Part shown: positions 43,973-55,138 of the stretch, one piece after another | How the letters are laid out: every line of letters begins with the position of its first letter | Position numbering within the stretch: the first letter of the stretch is position 1 | NCBI GenBank assembly: GCA_021307315.1 | Contig: JAJSPD010000116.1 | Location: forward strand, 30,607-94,606 | Reading direction: 5' to 3' | Source of the DNA: Bisporella sp. PMI_857 | Lineage: Eukaryota; Ascomycota; Leotiomycetes; Helotiales; Helotiaceae | DNA length: 64,000 nucleotides | Made by a program: the position numbers and the translations under genes | Notes under the pieces: model-generated | What the model saw: only the letters and a program-made list of their open reading frames with translations | Told to the model about the DNA's origin: nothing | The model's database searches: none

Positions 43973-45803
43973 AGATTACCCCCCCCTTTGGGCCACCCCC
44001 CCTTTTGGGCCACTCGCTTAGCTCACCGCTTTTTCCAACCTTTCTACTTTCAACTTAAATTTTTTAATATTCTTCTAATGAATTGATTTCAAACTTTGCA
44101 AACGCTGAGATCCGACAATGAAGCCCTTATATACCGAAGAAGATGTCCAAAGTGCACTTAAAGATGTGACAAAAGGGAAGTCCGTGCGTAAAGCCTGGCT
44201 AGATTGGGGAGTTCCAAGAAGCACACTTCAAAATAGGATTTACGGCCACGTTTCTCAAAAAGAGGCTCAAGCACCTAATCAAAGGCTTTCCCAGGTTCAG
44301 GAGCAGCGACTTACAGACTGGGTTCTAGTACAAGAAGCTTTAGGCCAAAGTCCTACGCATACACAGATCAAGGCTTTTGCAGGGCGTATATTGGCCGTCA
44401 GAAAAGATGCAAAACCACTTGGAAAACGCTGGATGACTGGTTTTCTTAAACGAAATCCTATTCTTAAGACTAAGAAGCAATTCAAAATCGATTCTGCGCG
44501 TGTCAATGGCGCTACTTCTGATATTCTTAAGGCATGGTTTCAAAAATTGGAAGTTCCTGCTATTAAAGCTGTTAAGGCTGAGAATCGTTGGAATATGGAT
44601 GAAGCTGGGATTATGGAAGGCCAAGGAGAGAATGGATTAGTAGTTGGGAGTGCCCAGAAGCGATTTATTCAAAAGAAACAACCTGGTTCTAAAGCTTGGA
44701 CCTCTTTTATCGAGTGTATTTCTGCTACAGGAGTAGCACTATGCCCAATTGTTATGTTCAAGGGCAAATCAGTACAACAGCAATGGTTTCCTACAGACTT
44801 AAAGGATTTCAAAAACTGGCAGTTCACTGCAACTGAAAACGGCTGGACATCTAATGCTACTGCTTTAGAGTGGTTGCAAAAAGTGTTTATTCCCCAAACA
44901 GCTCCACGTGATCTATCAGAGGCTCGACTACTTATTCTGGATGGCCATGGAAGTCATGAGACTACAGAATTTATGTGGGAGTGCTATTCAAACAATATCC
45001 ACCTTTTATTTCTGCCTCCGCATACTTCGCATGTGCTTCAACCACTGGATTTGTCAATATTTGCCCCCTTAAAGCAAGCTTACCGAAAGCAGCTTGGTTT
45101 TCTGTCTTTTTTGACTGATTCTACACCTATTGGGAAGCGAAACTTCTTAGCCTGCTATCAGAAGGCTAGAATAAGTGCTTTAACTAATACCAATATCAAA
45201 GCAGGGTGGAAAGCTTCAGGATTATGGCCGGTCCGTATGTCTAAGCCTTTAATGAACCGATTATTGCTTGAAAATAGCAATCAACAAGATAAACAAGCTT
45301 TGAAAACTTCAAGGGGCGAACTAGCACTTGATTGGAACTTAAATGGATCAATAATTGACTGGGTGACTCCTCAAAAGAGTGAAGATATAAGGAAACAAGC
45401 TCACCAAATCTTGGCGCTTAAAGACACCGACTCTTCCACTTGCAGAGTACTTTTCAGAAAAGTTGCAAAAGGCCTAGACGACAAAGATTTTACAATTGCT
45501 AGCCATGAGCTTCGGATTCAGCAATTGGAAGCTAGGGTAGAGCAATTAGAGCCTAGGAAACGGCGCAAAGTTCAAACTAGTCCAAATTCTAAGTTTGCAG
45601 GGATTAAAGCTATTAGAGAAGCTCAAATTAAAGCTGGAGATCGCCAGATTGAATCAGAAGACTTAGAATTATCTGAAGATACTGTATCTACAATGGATTG
45701 TATAGAAGTAGAAGAATAAAAAAGTTATGGCAGTTCAAAGTGGAGTGGTAGGAGCTAAGCGAGTGGCCCAAAGGGGGGGTGGCCCAAAGGGGGGGGGTAA
45801 TCT
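43973..45803 (+). mobile_element. 1.83-kb pogo/Tigger-like DNA transposon, apparently intact
   Basis: Inverted repeats of about 50 bp start AGATTACCCCCCC and contain two tandem blocks of the type CCCCCCTTTGGGCCA followed by CTCGCTTAGCTC. A TA duplication flanks the element (43971-43972 and 45804-45805), and the uninterrupted site GGTTCTATAACCTTC is seen in the sister LTR at 54931-55138. Repeats match apart from one or two differences in homopolymer length, and the transposase is open, so the copy may be active. Confidence 0.9.
44118..45719 (+). CDS. pogo-family transposase, 533 residues
   Basis: A complete intron-free frame from MKPLYTEEDVQSALKDV. The N-terminus has a psq-type helix-turn-helix (GKSVRKAWLDWGVPRSTLQN), then a CENP-B-like DNA-binding part (QRLTDWVLVQEALGQSPTH, AKPLGKRWMTGFLKRNP). 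The DDE superfamily domain follows: first aspartate in ENRWNMDEAGIMEG, second in LLILDGHGSHET, third acidic position in HVLQPLDLSIFAPLK, the DDD form seen in pogo and Fot1-type elements. A C-terminal coiled coil (LRIQQLEARVEQLEPRKRRK) may serve dimerisation. The enzyme cuts and pastes the element in the nucleus. Length is in the usual 500-560 range. Confidence 0.92.
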   Translation: MKPLYTEEDVQSALKDVTKGKSVRKAWLDWGVPRSTLQNRIYGHVSQKEAQAPNQRLSQVQEQRLTDWVLVQEALGQSPTHTQIKAFAGRILAVRKDAKPLGKRWMTGFLKRNPILKTKKQFKIDSARVNGATSDILKAWFQKLEVPAIKAVKAENRWNMDEAGIMEGQGENGLVVGSAQKRFIQKKQPGSKAWTSFIECISATGVALCPIVMFKGKSVQQQWFPTDLKDFKNWQFTATENGWTSNATALEWLQKVFIPQTAPRDLSEARLLILDGHGSHETTEFMWECYSNNIHLLFLPPHTSHVLQPLDLSIFAPLKQAYRKQLGFLSFLTDSTPIGKRNFLACYQKARISALTNTNIKAGWKASGLWPVRMSKPLMNRLLLENSNQQDKQALKTSRGELALDWNLNGSIIDWVTPQKSEDIRKQAHQILALKDTDSSTCRVLFRKVAKGLDDKDFTIASHELRIQQLEARVEQLEPRKRRKVQTSPNSKFAGIKAIREAQIKAGDRQIESEDLELSEDTVSTMDCIEVEE

Positions 45804-46141
45804 TATAACCTTCAGCAATCGATACTTGTTTGCCCTATACTCTCTGAAGGCCACGCGACTTTCTCTATTTGAACAGAACTGAACGATTGCCTATGGAAGA
45901 TTTACAGAGCGCATCAGCCTAGAGAGGCTGAATCAAAATCTATTTTGGCCGCCCGGTTGAAGGCAAAGTTCGGCACCGCGATGGGCATCACTTTCCTACC
46001 TTACCTTATGATGATCTTGGATCAGGCAGACATAGAGATATCCGAGGAGGCCAGTATTTATGCACAGTGTTGCATTACTGCCCTGGAACAGAGTGCCAGA
46101 TCCTCCAGCTCCGTTCGGGATGATCATCTCATAACTCATGC

Positions 46142-47568
46142 GTAAGCCCCCTTTAATTTATGTAATGCAAAATGCTGCTAACTGCATTTTCTGATGTTAC
46201 AGTCAAACACTTCATCGATCATAAATTGCTCCGAGACCTCGCAAACCAAGCTCTAGATTCCCTGAGAGCATGGCCGCCTTCTGAACTGGAGCTAAAATAC
46301 GTTAAAGTGCTGGAGACTAAGGGTTGCTACTAGCACTATTTCACGATTGCTTCAATCCTAGAGGGAGTCATCTACCAAATTAACATGTTCTCATGGACTT
46401 GAATGATGGGGTTCGTGGCATATTATAGTATCCGAGCAAAGATCGGCTCGTGGGCTTGGTAGGAAGGATGCTAGCTGGAGTTGATGGAGCATGGTATAAC
46501 TTTGTGAGCAGACGAGGAGCTGAAAAAGTGAGGAAGGAAACCAAGTTGCACTATCACGCTGCATATGGCGTACAATGCAGCTACCTATTGCCGGGCAAGC
46601 ATTATCTTGGATACTTTGCATGCTGTGAATGTTCCATAGATAAAACAATGTGACGCATCGCAAGAGCACAGCATCGCCAAAGGCTTGAAATACTCGCTTT
46701 CCGAGAGCCGGCCACAAAAAAGCACTCGATGGGCGGCCTTTTACATTAGAGCCATTGTGTACGGCAGGCGCTTCTCCATCCCAAATCTGCTTCTCAATAT
46801 TTTCACCTGGCTCCACGAGAGTAGCTCCTGTTGCTTCTCTGTTCGTGACACTAGTAGGCATTCATTTCCCCGTTAACTTGTAAAGCTCACATACTACCGA
46901 GACGGAAAAATTCAGGCAAAGGCAGTGCTGGATATTCGAGTACGGCAGAGACGGACCTGGCGCCCTGCTACTGGAACTGGAACCAGCACTATCCCAAGAG
47001 CTGATAAAATGGCGGTCCATGCAACAGTGGTAGATCTAGATTTTACATACCCAGGAATGATGGAAGGGCACAGCTACTGCAAAGTCAAGATGGACTTGGA
47101 CCAGCCCTCGAATCATGTACTAATAGAAGCCACATTCAAAGTCAACAGAGAACCTACACCACGATCCCAAAGACCTAGAAACCACATCGTCGTGCCTTGG
47201 CCTAGAACGGTCTGCGCTAGTGATATGAGCTCACGTGATGGTAAACACAAAACTCTACCAGCAAAGACTCTATCAAATTAATATTTGCAAGAAGTAACAA
47301 GTTAGTCTCCACTTCTTTGATCGAGGCTTGTTTGAGCGTTGCCTCGTGTCGTGGCGTATCTGGCACTGGTGCGAAATAATAATACGGTCATAAACAAATT
47401 GGGAAATCTACTTTGTAGTAGGAAAAATGAACCTCTGCTATGCTTCCAGAGAAACCTGCATCCTAATTCTACTACTACTAATTCTGTGCTCCTTCAACAA
47501 CCACAGAAAAAACACCTCATAAGTTCTGTTTGGCTAGAACACGACTCAGATAGTGCTTATACACCGGA
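46142..47568. other. tail of the transcription factor gene, then no clear gene
   Basis: The first 200 bp may still hold decayed C-terminal transcription-factor sequence after a GTAAGC donor at 46142. The 118-codon plus frame at 46925-47281 and the 156-codon minus frame at 46391-46861 lack motifs and I do not call them. Confidence 0.3.
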
Positions 47569-47982
47569 TCAATCCTGAATTTCGGGGTAAACTTCACGGA
47601 TCTCAGTTCGAATAGCCGCTACGTCCGGATTCTCGCCCCATGAATTTTCTTCTGTGGCCAATATATCCGAACACATTTGTCGAATCTCGTCGTTGATATA
47701 TTTCGCCCATCGCTCCCTCACTTCAACTCTCTTTGCCTTTGCTATCTTCTCGTCCTCAACAAGAAACTCCTTGAGATCTTTTAGCTTATACACATAATTT
47801 TCGTGTAAGTCTAGGAGTTCCCAGCTTTCATCTTTTTGAACGAGCAGTTCCCCCTCGTAGAAATGTACTCTGCTTCCTTTGAGCCCTTCATGCCCATTCG
47901 GTAGATATATCTTATATGGTCTTGGATGATCTACCGTAGTATATTTTCTCCAATCGGAGGGCGCTAGACCGGACTTGCTCAT
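47569..47982 (-). CDS. hypothetical protein, 137 residues
   Basis: The frame is open up to 48162, but I start at the methionine at 47982 (MSKSGLAPSDWRKYTTVDH), because the sequence before it is hydrophobic and looks like untranslated or intronic sequence. The protein is hydrophilic and acidic at the end (KLKDLKEFLVEDEKIAKAKR, VRERWAKYINDEIRQMCSD) with no membrane segment or signal peptide. No known domain was recognised. An intact single-exon frame with protein-like composition makes a real gene likely. Confidence 0.5.
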   Translation of the reverse strand: MSKSGLAPSDWRKYTTVDHPRPYKIYLPNGHEGLKGSRVHFYEGELLVQKDESWELLDLHENYVYKLKDLKEFLVEDEKIAKAKRVEVRERWAKYINDEIRQMCSDILATEENSWGENPDVAAIRTEIREVYPEIQD

Positions 47983-48779
47983 GGTGCAAGAGGTTTTGTG
48001 TCGGAGAGGATAGGTTCCAACAATGCTTAGATGCCTGTAGATATGTAAGGATGCATTTCTGATTGTAGAGTCAAGAATTAAACTTACCTGAATTAATATC
48101 AAGACTGTATACAAGTCTAGAACAGAATTCCGTGTTAATGCTGAGGTAGCTTTCCTGGCCACTGATCTTGGACTTTGTATGAAGTCGTTTAAGGAACTCC
48201 AGCATGCGGCGCAGAGCCAGGAGGCAAGGGACTATTTCTTTCAAGAAGAGAGAGTCACATAAAGGCGTGGGAAAACCAAAGAAATTGGAAGGCTGGATGA
48301 ATATATATATGCATCTATTGGGCATTGGATGGACATGCTAAGTTCGTATTTAGTGCCCAATGGCCACATCTTGCATAAACAAGCTGTCTTCACTCTGTAA
48401 GCTAACATGCAGGAAACCAGATTGAGCTTCTTATGGTGGAACTAATGAACGAATAAAAATATATATGCCTATTATCGATGTGTCAACATTCCTCGCTTAC
48501 CGATTAGACATATCGAGTCAAATATGCAACGTCAATAGCCCGGGCCTACTTTTCCCATGCATCGGTTATGCAAGAAGATATATCTTGGATGTGTGCTCGT
48601 CTCCGAAAGCGTTATAACTCAGCCACTGGGGCGATACTCTAGCGGCCATGGCTTATGCAGCTTAACGTAGTGAGAGTCCACAAAGCGAAGATAGAACGGC
48701 CGTCGGAGGGACTACATAATCTTGAATATGGCCGGTTCCACGCCGAGACCTGTCCCCTTGCACGGTGTACCAAGCCCGA

Positions 48780-48930
48780 CACAATGCTTAGGCAATGATC
48801 CTTGTTCAAAGTGGTATTTCATGGTTCAATTCGAGACTTCACTTAGCATGACATGTCTCTTGGCAGCTGAAACGATTAGCTAAGTTGGTATTCGGTGAGG
48901 AGATGGAGCTGATTGAAGGTGAGGCGCCTG
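48780..48930 (-). repeat. dispersed repeat, copy 1
   Basis: On the minus strand this stretch reads CATCTCCTCACCGAATACCA and then CGTTTCAGCTGCCAAG and GAACAAGGATCATTGCC. The same words in the same order occur on the plus strand at 57085-57235, and a partial copy lies at 52240-52330 (CCAACTTAGCTGAT...TTTCAGCTGCCAAGAGACC). It is non-coding; origin unknown. Confidence 0.6.
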
Positions 48931-50055
48931 ATCTCAAGAACCAGGATTAGCAGATCAACGTCGGCTCCCAATCAATTCATATCGTAACCTAGTAAGCAAA
49001 GTCTTTATCATAGGACCATGTGGCAATACGTGATTGTCGTCTCGGAATGGCTTCTTCCCTAGCCCGCTTGTGTTTGCAAAGTGAAGATGTCACGGCCCTG
49101 GCCTTTTCTCGCTGGAGCTTGGCTCCGGACACCATAGGCTCGTTTACACTGGCCTTCCGGCCAGCCTCTTGTACAATGTGATACAGTACGAGATAACTTT
49201 TTGAAAATTTGTTTACTATTATAAATCTATTTACGTTATTATATTTTAAATTAAATAAGTAATTGCTGTGTAATAAAGTGATTTCGATCGATTCCGCGGA
49301 AACATAACTTTAGCCTACTATTGAACTCCATATTATTTGTCCTAATGTGTCTTTGCTTGAAGACGGATCTCCGATCCGATTAAAGTTGAAGTACTTGTCA
49401 GAACTACCTTGGGCTCAGCACCTCTTTCAATCTTCTTAGGCATATCTCTTCCATCTATAGGTGAGACCATATCTTCGACCTCCGTTATGTAATATCTTTA
49501 ATCGGGAGATCTATACCAAAGTTCACTACTGTCGTTCCTGGATAGCTCATTGTCCTCTAAGCACTTCGGGCCCTTGAGTCGAACTTACTCGCCATTTAAT
49601 CACCGCATTTGCCTTATCGAGCCCTACGTGGGAGGGCGACGACCGAGTGACATAGTCTACGTTGGCTGAGGGGAGTGAGAATGCTTGGACTAGATTGGTA
49701 AATGATTGGTCAAATATATATCATATTATATCCATCGTTGTGACGTGTTACCTGGGCCCCATTTGTTATCCCAATATTCTGTCTGGTCGCTCATAATGTG
49801 GTCCGAAACGGCTGAATGGCGGCAGCTTAAAATTGTGAGAGCATCTGTGAGAACCTAAGCTTTAAGTATGAGAAGCAAACAAGGAGTGCTTACTCTTGTA
49901 AGATGTTTATATGTCTACTTAGGAGGCGTTGATGTATTTATACTAAGTCCACCGCGAAGGCTCTATCATCAGTCATCCAAAACATTAGCGTGCTAGTACA
50001 AAAAGTTGTATTATATCATTTTTACTAATCATACGTATTGATAAGAGCCTAAAAT
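48931..50055. other. AT-rich spacer without genes
   Basis: Apart from the GC-richer block at 49088-49190 nothing stands out. Confidence 0.4.
49088..49190 (+). repeat. possible Gypsy-type LTR fragment
   Basis: The segment TGTCACGGCCCTGGCCTTTTC...GCTGGAGCTTGGCTCCGG has a start and GC-rich wording common in fungal Gypsy LTRs and contrasts with the AT-rich surroundings. No second end or duplication was found. Confidence 0.25.
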
Positions 50056-51083
50056 TCATCTATCTCTGGTAATAGACACATATTCATCTTTTAGTTGGTC
50101 TTTATCGTCAATGCCTAACGCTTTCTTCAGGGAATCCAGTTCCTTCGGCAGATGCTCAATGCCGTTCTGAAGCTCTGCAATCAAACTATAGACCTGTCTC
50201 TGCTTCGATTTCGGCACCGTTCCTATCCATGCTACTTACAACCGGCCCTGGTGATAACTGAAGAGGCACCGGTGGTTGATTTACGGCCGCAGAAAAGTTC
50301 CTTCCCGCAGATATTGAATGAGTGCTTGGTATGATATGTTGCGACCTGGCTGGTGTGGGCGTATTCACCGTGGCCCACGAGCTCCGAACGTGTTGTACCG
50401 GCCGTTGTGGATGCTGTATATTTTCAGCACTTTGCGGTGGTGGATGTAGTCCCCCATGCTCAGGTAGCCTCCCATGCTCATGTCCCCATTGTGGCCTTAT
50501 GTTCTCCCACTCTTGCACAATACGACCACCCATTCGTTTGCGTTTTGACGGCGGAAGTCTGGGTGAGAGTGGTATGGCGGGTGATAGTCGTTGCAGCCCA
50601 GGTCTGATGCCTGAAGTTTCGATATTCTCAGGGCTCTGACCAGCATCTTTTGCTCTCATTAGCAACATTTCCTGGATGTGATGGAAGGCATTCCGACTTA
50701 CCATCATGTTTAATGGAGCATTTGTTCGGACGCCCACTGAGCTAAAGGTGTTCGGAGTTAGCGGAATTCTTTTCCAGTGCCTAAAAGCATGAAATTGATC
50801 CTCTGCAGTCTCTAGAAGACCTTTTCACTATGAGGACCAACCTACTTGATAGCTCGCGCATGCTCCCTTGAAGTATCCTTCCAATGCCACACACAATGCA
50901 AATTTCCCCCGTTCATTAGCACAAGACAAGCACGGAGGGTCTATAATATCCCCACGCGTTGCCGGCAAGCATCCGAATCTTATTTGTTTCCTCCCCACTT
51001 GTCTCTACCTTCGCACCGGCTTCTACCCCTAGCCTCCATGGAAGTGACCGCTTCTCCAGCATTGCCTGCAATCGTTCTTCCAT
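50056..51083 (-). CDS. DUF3716-like Cys-containing protein with coiled-coil end, possibly decayed
   Basis: Reading down from the ATG at 51081-51083 (MEERLQAMLEKRSLPWRL), a middle exon encodes PPCLSCANERGKFALCVALE followed by GYFKGACASYQETAEDQF. This resembles the fungal DUF3716 pattern C..C....G.F..CV...G...GACA.C, with the last cysteines replaced by Tyr and His. An intron (GTAGGT...TTCTAG, about 50815-50847) joins it to HAFRHWKRIPLTPNTFSS and a Pro/Gln-rich disordered region (QHPQRPVQHVRSSW). A last intron (GTAAGT...GAAGCAG, about 50202-50243) leads to a coiled coil, VYSLIAELQNGIEHLPKEL, ending at TGA 50056-50058. The junction between the first exon and the Cys block (about 50950-51010) did not resolve in phase, so the gene may carry a lesion. 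Function unknown. Confidence 0.4.
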
Positions 51084-53420
51084 CTTGCCGGGTGTTCGAT
51101 GCGCCGGATCTGTCTGAAAGCTTGACTGATGCTCCGGTTTGAGAGGAACTCCCTCCTCAGGTTCTAGCGATTCGAGATTGAGGGGTGCGACGGAAGTTGT
51201 AGAGCTTGGAGATAAAAGAAGAGATCATTCAAATTCGCCTTCAACTACTATAGTATCTTTATCCCGTTTATTAGGCGGTATTGTTCTATCAGAAAGGCAG
51301 AGGAGTATAGGGTTTGAAACACAGATTGACGTCGGAGAGTAAACGAACTGATCCCTGTGCAAATGGAGAAGTTTTTTTATTTACTTTTATTTTACGGCAA
51401 ATGACTAGAATACCATTATTTTTGCTAAAACCCCAGATTACCGCACTTCTATAATTTTGTCTTGGCAATGGAATGATAGTATTTCAGTCAGAAGAGTCGA
51501 TGTATTGGAACCCAGGGTCGAACCCCTTTTACTGTGCACCTCCTAACTAGTACTACAATCAAGTCATAGCATCCTCCCTGAACCACTGCAATAGGGCAGA
51601 CCTTGCGTACAGCACGAGCTTCCATTGATACCCTTTTTACAAATACGGTATTAATCTATTTTATGTACAGGGCTGAGTCTATTGGCAACAAATCGCTCAA
51701 CCCGATCAACGCTTTGGTCATTCCTCTTTCTGCTTTGATTCAAAATCTTGTTTCGCTTTCTCCTTCTCAGCTCGCAATCGCCTCTCCTTGCTATACAGCT
51801 CGCTCAAGTTCGAGACAGAGCTATGGAATGCCCAAGGTTTCCGCTAAATGCTTGCCTTGTGCTTTTATCAAGAAGTAGATTCGAAAGGCCTTTTCTCATT
51901 TCAGTATAGCTTATCCAGTATTGGAGATGCTTGAATCTAGGCAGCACGGCTCGTATTGATTGGGCTTTATCTGGTCGAAGCACTTAGAGTTTCTTGTTGA
52001 AAAGAAACCGGCTGATGGGCTTGATAACCTGTCGAACTACCACCTTTGACTTAATTTCCTGCGCATCTATGATCACAAATGGTGTAGTGCCATTTTCTTT
52101 ATCCGGAAGGGTCTTCTAGACTGAGGGCTGAGAATTGTTGTTTCAACTTATTGAAGCGTGTTTTTCAAGAAACTGTGGACCTACAAATACGGTCGTGGAA
52201 TGTAACCTTACGGTATGAGAAACTAACGAACGATGTTGATCTCATTGCCGAACCAACTTAGCTGATATTTATTTTCAGCTGCCAAGAGACCTATCTTGCG
52301 GGGTGACAAGGCTGTAAGATTGGAGTGCGAAACCTTGTTAGGACTTTGCCTTCTTTCTGCAGATACCCCTGTTAAGACATTCACCTTTCCTTTTCGAGCC
52401 AAGGTCCGTGCTCAGGTGGGTAAGACCAGGGTCGGCATGCAGCCGAAAGATCTTTGAACGTCGTTTCCCGTAGGTATCAACTTTGGATAGCGAGACCATT
52501 CACCAAGTACTACCCCATTAATATTTCAATCTCTGTAGGCGAAAAATGACGCCTTTTGGTTGGTTATAATCCTTGTTACAACCCTGCTAATAGCCAATCA
52601 AATGCCTGTAACCCTTCTAATTAAGTGTATAAAATGGGGCTACAGCAAGCTAAATTTGTACAAAAAGCTGTTTTGACTGGATATAGCTCATAACTATGGA
52701 TCTAATCACGGGCTAATTATACCTTGTAGCCAACCTTTGAATGTACAAATATTCATGGGGGAGGGTAGTAGTTACAAGCGAAGGTTCATCTGTGCATGTC
52801 ATAACATCTTCCTTCCCGTCCCATCATCCCCAGCGATGTAATATTTTACGCAGGTTTCCACAGCCCATGGTGTATGTTTTGGCTGTTGATGAGCTGGAAA
52901 TTGGTCCAAGACCATAAAGAGCTTCATCCCTTCTTCCATTTTTCAACATCACACACACGGACCACAACAACGACAACCACTACTACTATTACTATTCTGC
53001 AAACACTGGGTACTCGGACAAGAGTCACCTGTAGCAAAGATAGCTAAGACTTGTTCCGGAAAGTAAGTTCTCCCTCCTCTCTATGCTTTATTGGCAAGCA
53101 CGGCTTTCCTTTCCTTATGTGTCGCAACCTGTTTCTAGGCCAGTTTGGCTGTCTCGAGTCGCTCCACTCAGCATAAAACGACCAAGTTCGGCTGATGTGT
53201 GGCTCTTGTGGAGCTCCGTTTAAGCTTCGTCTCACCTTCGCGTCCGCTTCCACTTCCGCTTCCAATTGCATCAGCAATTCCATTTCCTTGGTGGTACAAT
53301 CCTATAGCTACCAACCATACCATTTGAAGCTGAGAGCATCGTCTACTTAAACGTCTCAACACTTCGACAAAACTAGCGCAAAGTGATTTAACTCATCGCC
53401 AAAAACTCAGCCTTTTCGAG
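51084..53420. other. gene-poor stretch
   Basis: Short frames only. A partial copy of the dispersed repeat lies at 52240-52330. The 79-codon minus frame at 53044-53283 has an acidic start (MELLMQLEAEVEADAKV) but no family. Confidence 0.35.
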
Positions 53421-53429
53421 CTTGCGACA

Positions 53430-54420
53430 CGCAAGCTTTCTACGACGTCCAAGAAATCACCAAGGCCGCGCAGCAGACGAGAGATTACAAAGAGTTACAA
53501 GACTGCCGTTGTGGTATGTGTCCTGCTTGTGTTTGGGCCACGTACGCGCTCCGGCGGATGCCATCAAGCTCTTCGAAGCATGTCGTCTAGGATTGCTTCC
53601 CTGAGTTCGACGTCGGCTTCAGAGAAAGAGAGGCAATCTATCAGCTCGGGCTCAGTGTCCGTATGGGTGAGCGTGAAGCCAGCACGAAGAGATGGACAGA
53701 TGGCAAGTCACGGAGTGTAAGCAGAGTTTTGGGAAGCTTTTTGACATGTCGGGAGATGGAGGGCAAGAGAGGAGGGGGACGGTTTGCACTACTACCAGTC
53801 CGTCACTCGCAGAGCAAGACCCCAGAGAGCGGGCGTGGTAGCGACGAGGATCAAGATATTGATGGTGAAGGACCAGTGGGTATAGGTACAAGCTTGATGG
53901 ATTAATGAAGCAATCGTTCAGAATCACCACATCTAACGGACAACACTTCCACCTAATATCTTACTACTCTCAACCTCACGCCAATGTTCCCGATCTTCCG
54001 CACCCAACGACCGATCCTCAGCTACGTCACATTGCGCTAGTGAAGGGAATCTACCTGGAGACAACCGTCCACGATCCCCCAGGTCCTGCCGTTACAAGAA
54101 CACCTATGCACCAAAGCCCATATACGCAGCCTCAGCATCAGATTCCGCCTCGTGGAGAGCCACCATGATACCGGTACCGGCAACACCCCGGACCCGGATA
54201 TGCTCCATGGCCACCATCGTCAGCATCAACACCTTCATATCCAAGAAATTATCCAGGCTACTCTAATCCAACCGCTCACCAATCGCCATATCCGAATGGA
54301 TTATCTCATACATCTCCTCATCTAAATCAACATCGAAGTCCATATCAACAACATCAGCAATATGCTTCTCAGGCACCAATAAATCAGCATTAGAGCCAAT
54401 TCGACCACCCACCACTACCA
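53430..54420 (+). pseudogene. Gti1/Pac2 (WOPR) family regulator, decayed
   Basis: Pieces in different frames match the WOPR order: DAIKLFEACRLGLLP, then ERQSISSGSVSVW, RWTDGKSRSVSRVLGSFLTC with REMEGKRGGG, and, after an acidic linker, LDGLMKQSFRITTSNGQHFH ending in LISYY. A Tyr/Gln/Pro-rich tail follows (HQSPYTQPQHQIPPRGEPP, then after a TGA at about 54168 PYQQHQQYASQAP). This tail is characteristic of Wor1/Ryp1/Pac2-type proteins, which bind DNA through the WOPR box and control morphology and spore programmes in fungi. Frameshifts lie near 53600 and 53670, and in-frame stops near 54168 and 54396 end it, so the copy cannot make a full protein. It is probably a decayed paralogue rather than the main copy. 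Confidence 0.65.
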
Positions 54421-54925
54421 TGGAGGAGGATGTTTCTATTGAGAAGAACGTCAATAAATCCGAGCAGCAATACAAACTGCTGAAGTGAACAGCAGCGGAA
54501 TTATAGAGCAGGGCAAGGACAGTGGTAAGTTGGATGGCAATGCTCCTATTCAGAGTGGTGGTAATGCTGCTGTCCAGGAGCAACCCAAGGTAGGGAGACT
54601 CAAGACAAAGCTATCTGAGGGAGCCTAGCGGAAACCAACCGGGGAGCGAGCCAGGCGGAAGCCACACCAATGGCGGCAGTCTCGTTTCCCGGTGGGGGTT
54701 GTTACCACGAAGGAACAGGAGACGTTCTTTGGCTTTTGCCGCGAGCTTCCGGTAGCTAGCTGCTATCAGCAACATCTAGACAACATAGCCAAGGCCACAA
54801 CACCCAAAGTATGGCGAGTACCCATTGCCTTGGTGCTGTTAGTAAATATGCTGCCTATCACCGACTTAGGGTGTGCCTGGGCATGTTAAGTGATTTGGGA
54901 CAGAACCGCATACTTCGTACATGGC
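54421..54925. other. no gene supported
   Basis: A 65-codon frame at 54692-54889 shows no motif; the rest has stops in all frames. Confidence 0.35.
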
Positions 54926-54930
54926 TCAAC

Positions 54931-55138
54931 TGTTGAACAGGTTAGGTCTAAGGATCATACCTAGTCTATTGTAGGCACCAGTAGGCAACAGTAGGCATCA
55001 GTGTGTTGACCTGTGAGTATCACACCTCTATAAGTAGAGGGATTCTCTCCTGTAGTTTAGGTTCTATAACCTTCAGCAATTGACTCGATTGCCCTATACT
55101 CTCTAAAGGCCACGTAACTTTCTTCTTCTATTTGAACA
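54931..55138 (+). mobile_element. solo LTR (TGTTGAACAGG family), 208 bp
   Basis: Ends TGTTGAACAGGTTAGG and CTATTTGAACA, flanked by the exact duplication TCAAC (54926-54930 and 55139-55143). It is the uninterrupted sister of the LTR at 43837-45875 and defines the family length. Confidence 0.88.

Larger units (their letters stand above)
43837..45875 (+). mobile_element. solo LTR (TGTTGAACAGG family) carrying a pogo insertion
   Basis: TG...CA ends (TGTTGAACAGGCTAGG and CTATTTGAACA) and a 5-bp duplication GAACT at 43832-43836 and 45876-45880. Without the inserted pogo element it is about 206 bp, the same size and sequence type as the solo LTR at 54931-55138. It lies in an exon of the transcription factor gene. 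Confidence 0.85.
42120..46141 (+). pseudogene. Zn2Cys6 transcription factor gene, split by nested transposons
   Basis: Starting at ATG 42120 (MKQSVSQQVHTDHRNSS), a basic linker RNGPQRKRVQRTTN leads through an intron (GTAAGT at about 42418 to TTTTGTAG) into a binuclear zinc cluster, ACDNYRLVKVKCSG...NKKVSCRYK. At least one of the six cysteines is replaced (CDNYR instead of CDNCR). RIDDRLGRVEQALGEML and FVPKIIGGGEAGD follow. Then come SIERALFLLILALGKKFD (after a frameshift near 43035), LKYFVAATDIISR with HVQVYILASIYHRQQAQ, and SVAELEHPKSNLHIWEPYVP. The coding sequence breaks at 43836 at the LTR and resumes at 45876 (LWKIYRAHQPREAE) to 46141. Frames on both sides join when the insertion and one GAACT are left out. 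It was a nuclear regulator of unknown target; now non-functional. Confidence 0.72.

Noticed and set aside
46391..46861. 156-codon minus-strand frame
   Set aside because: No protein-like pattern; lies in decayed sequence after the transcription factor gene.
53652..53930. 92-codon minus-strand frame
   Set aside because: Antisense to the WOPR-family remnant, whose plus-strand motifs are clear.
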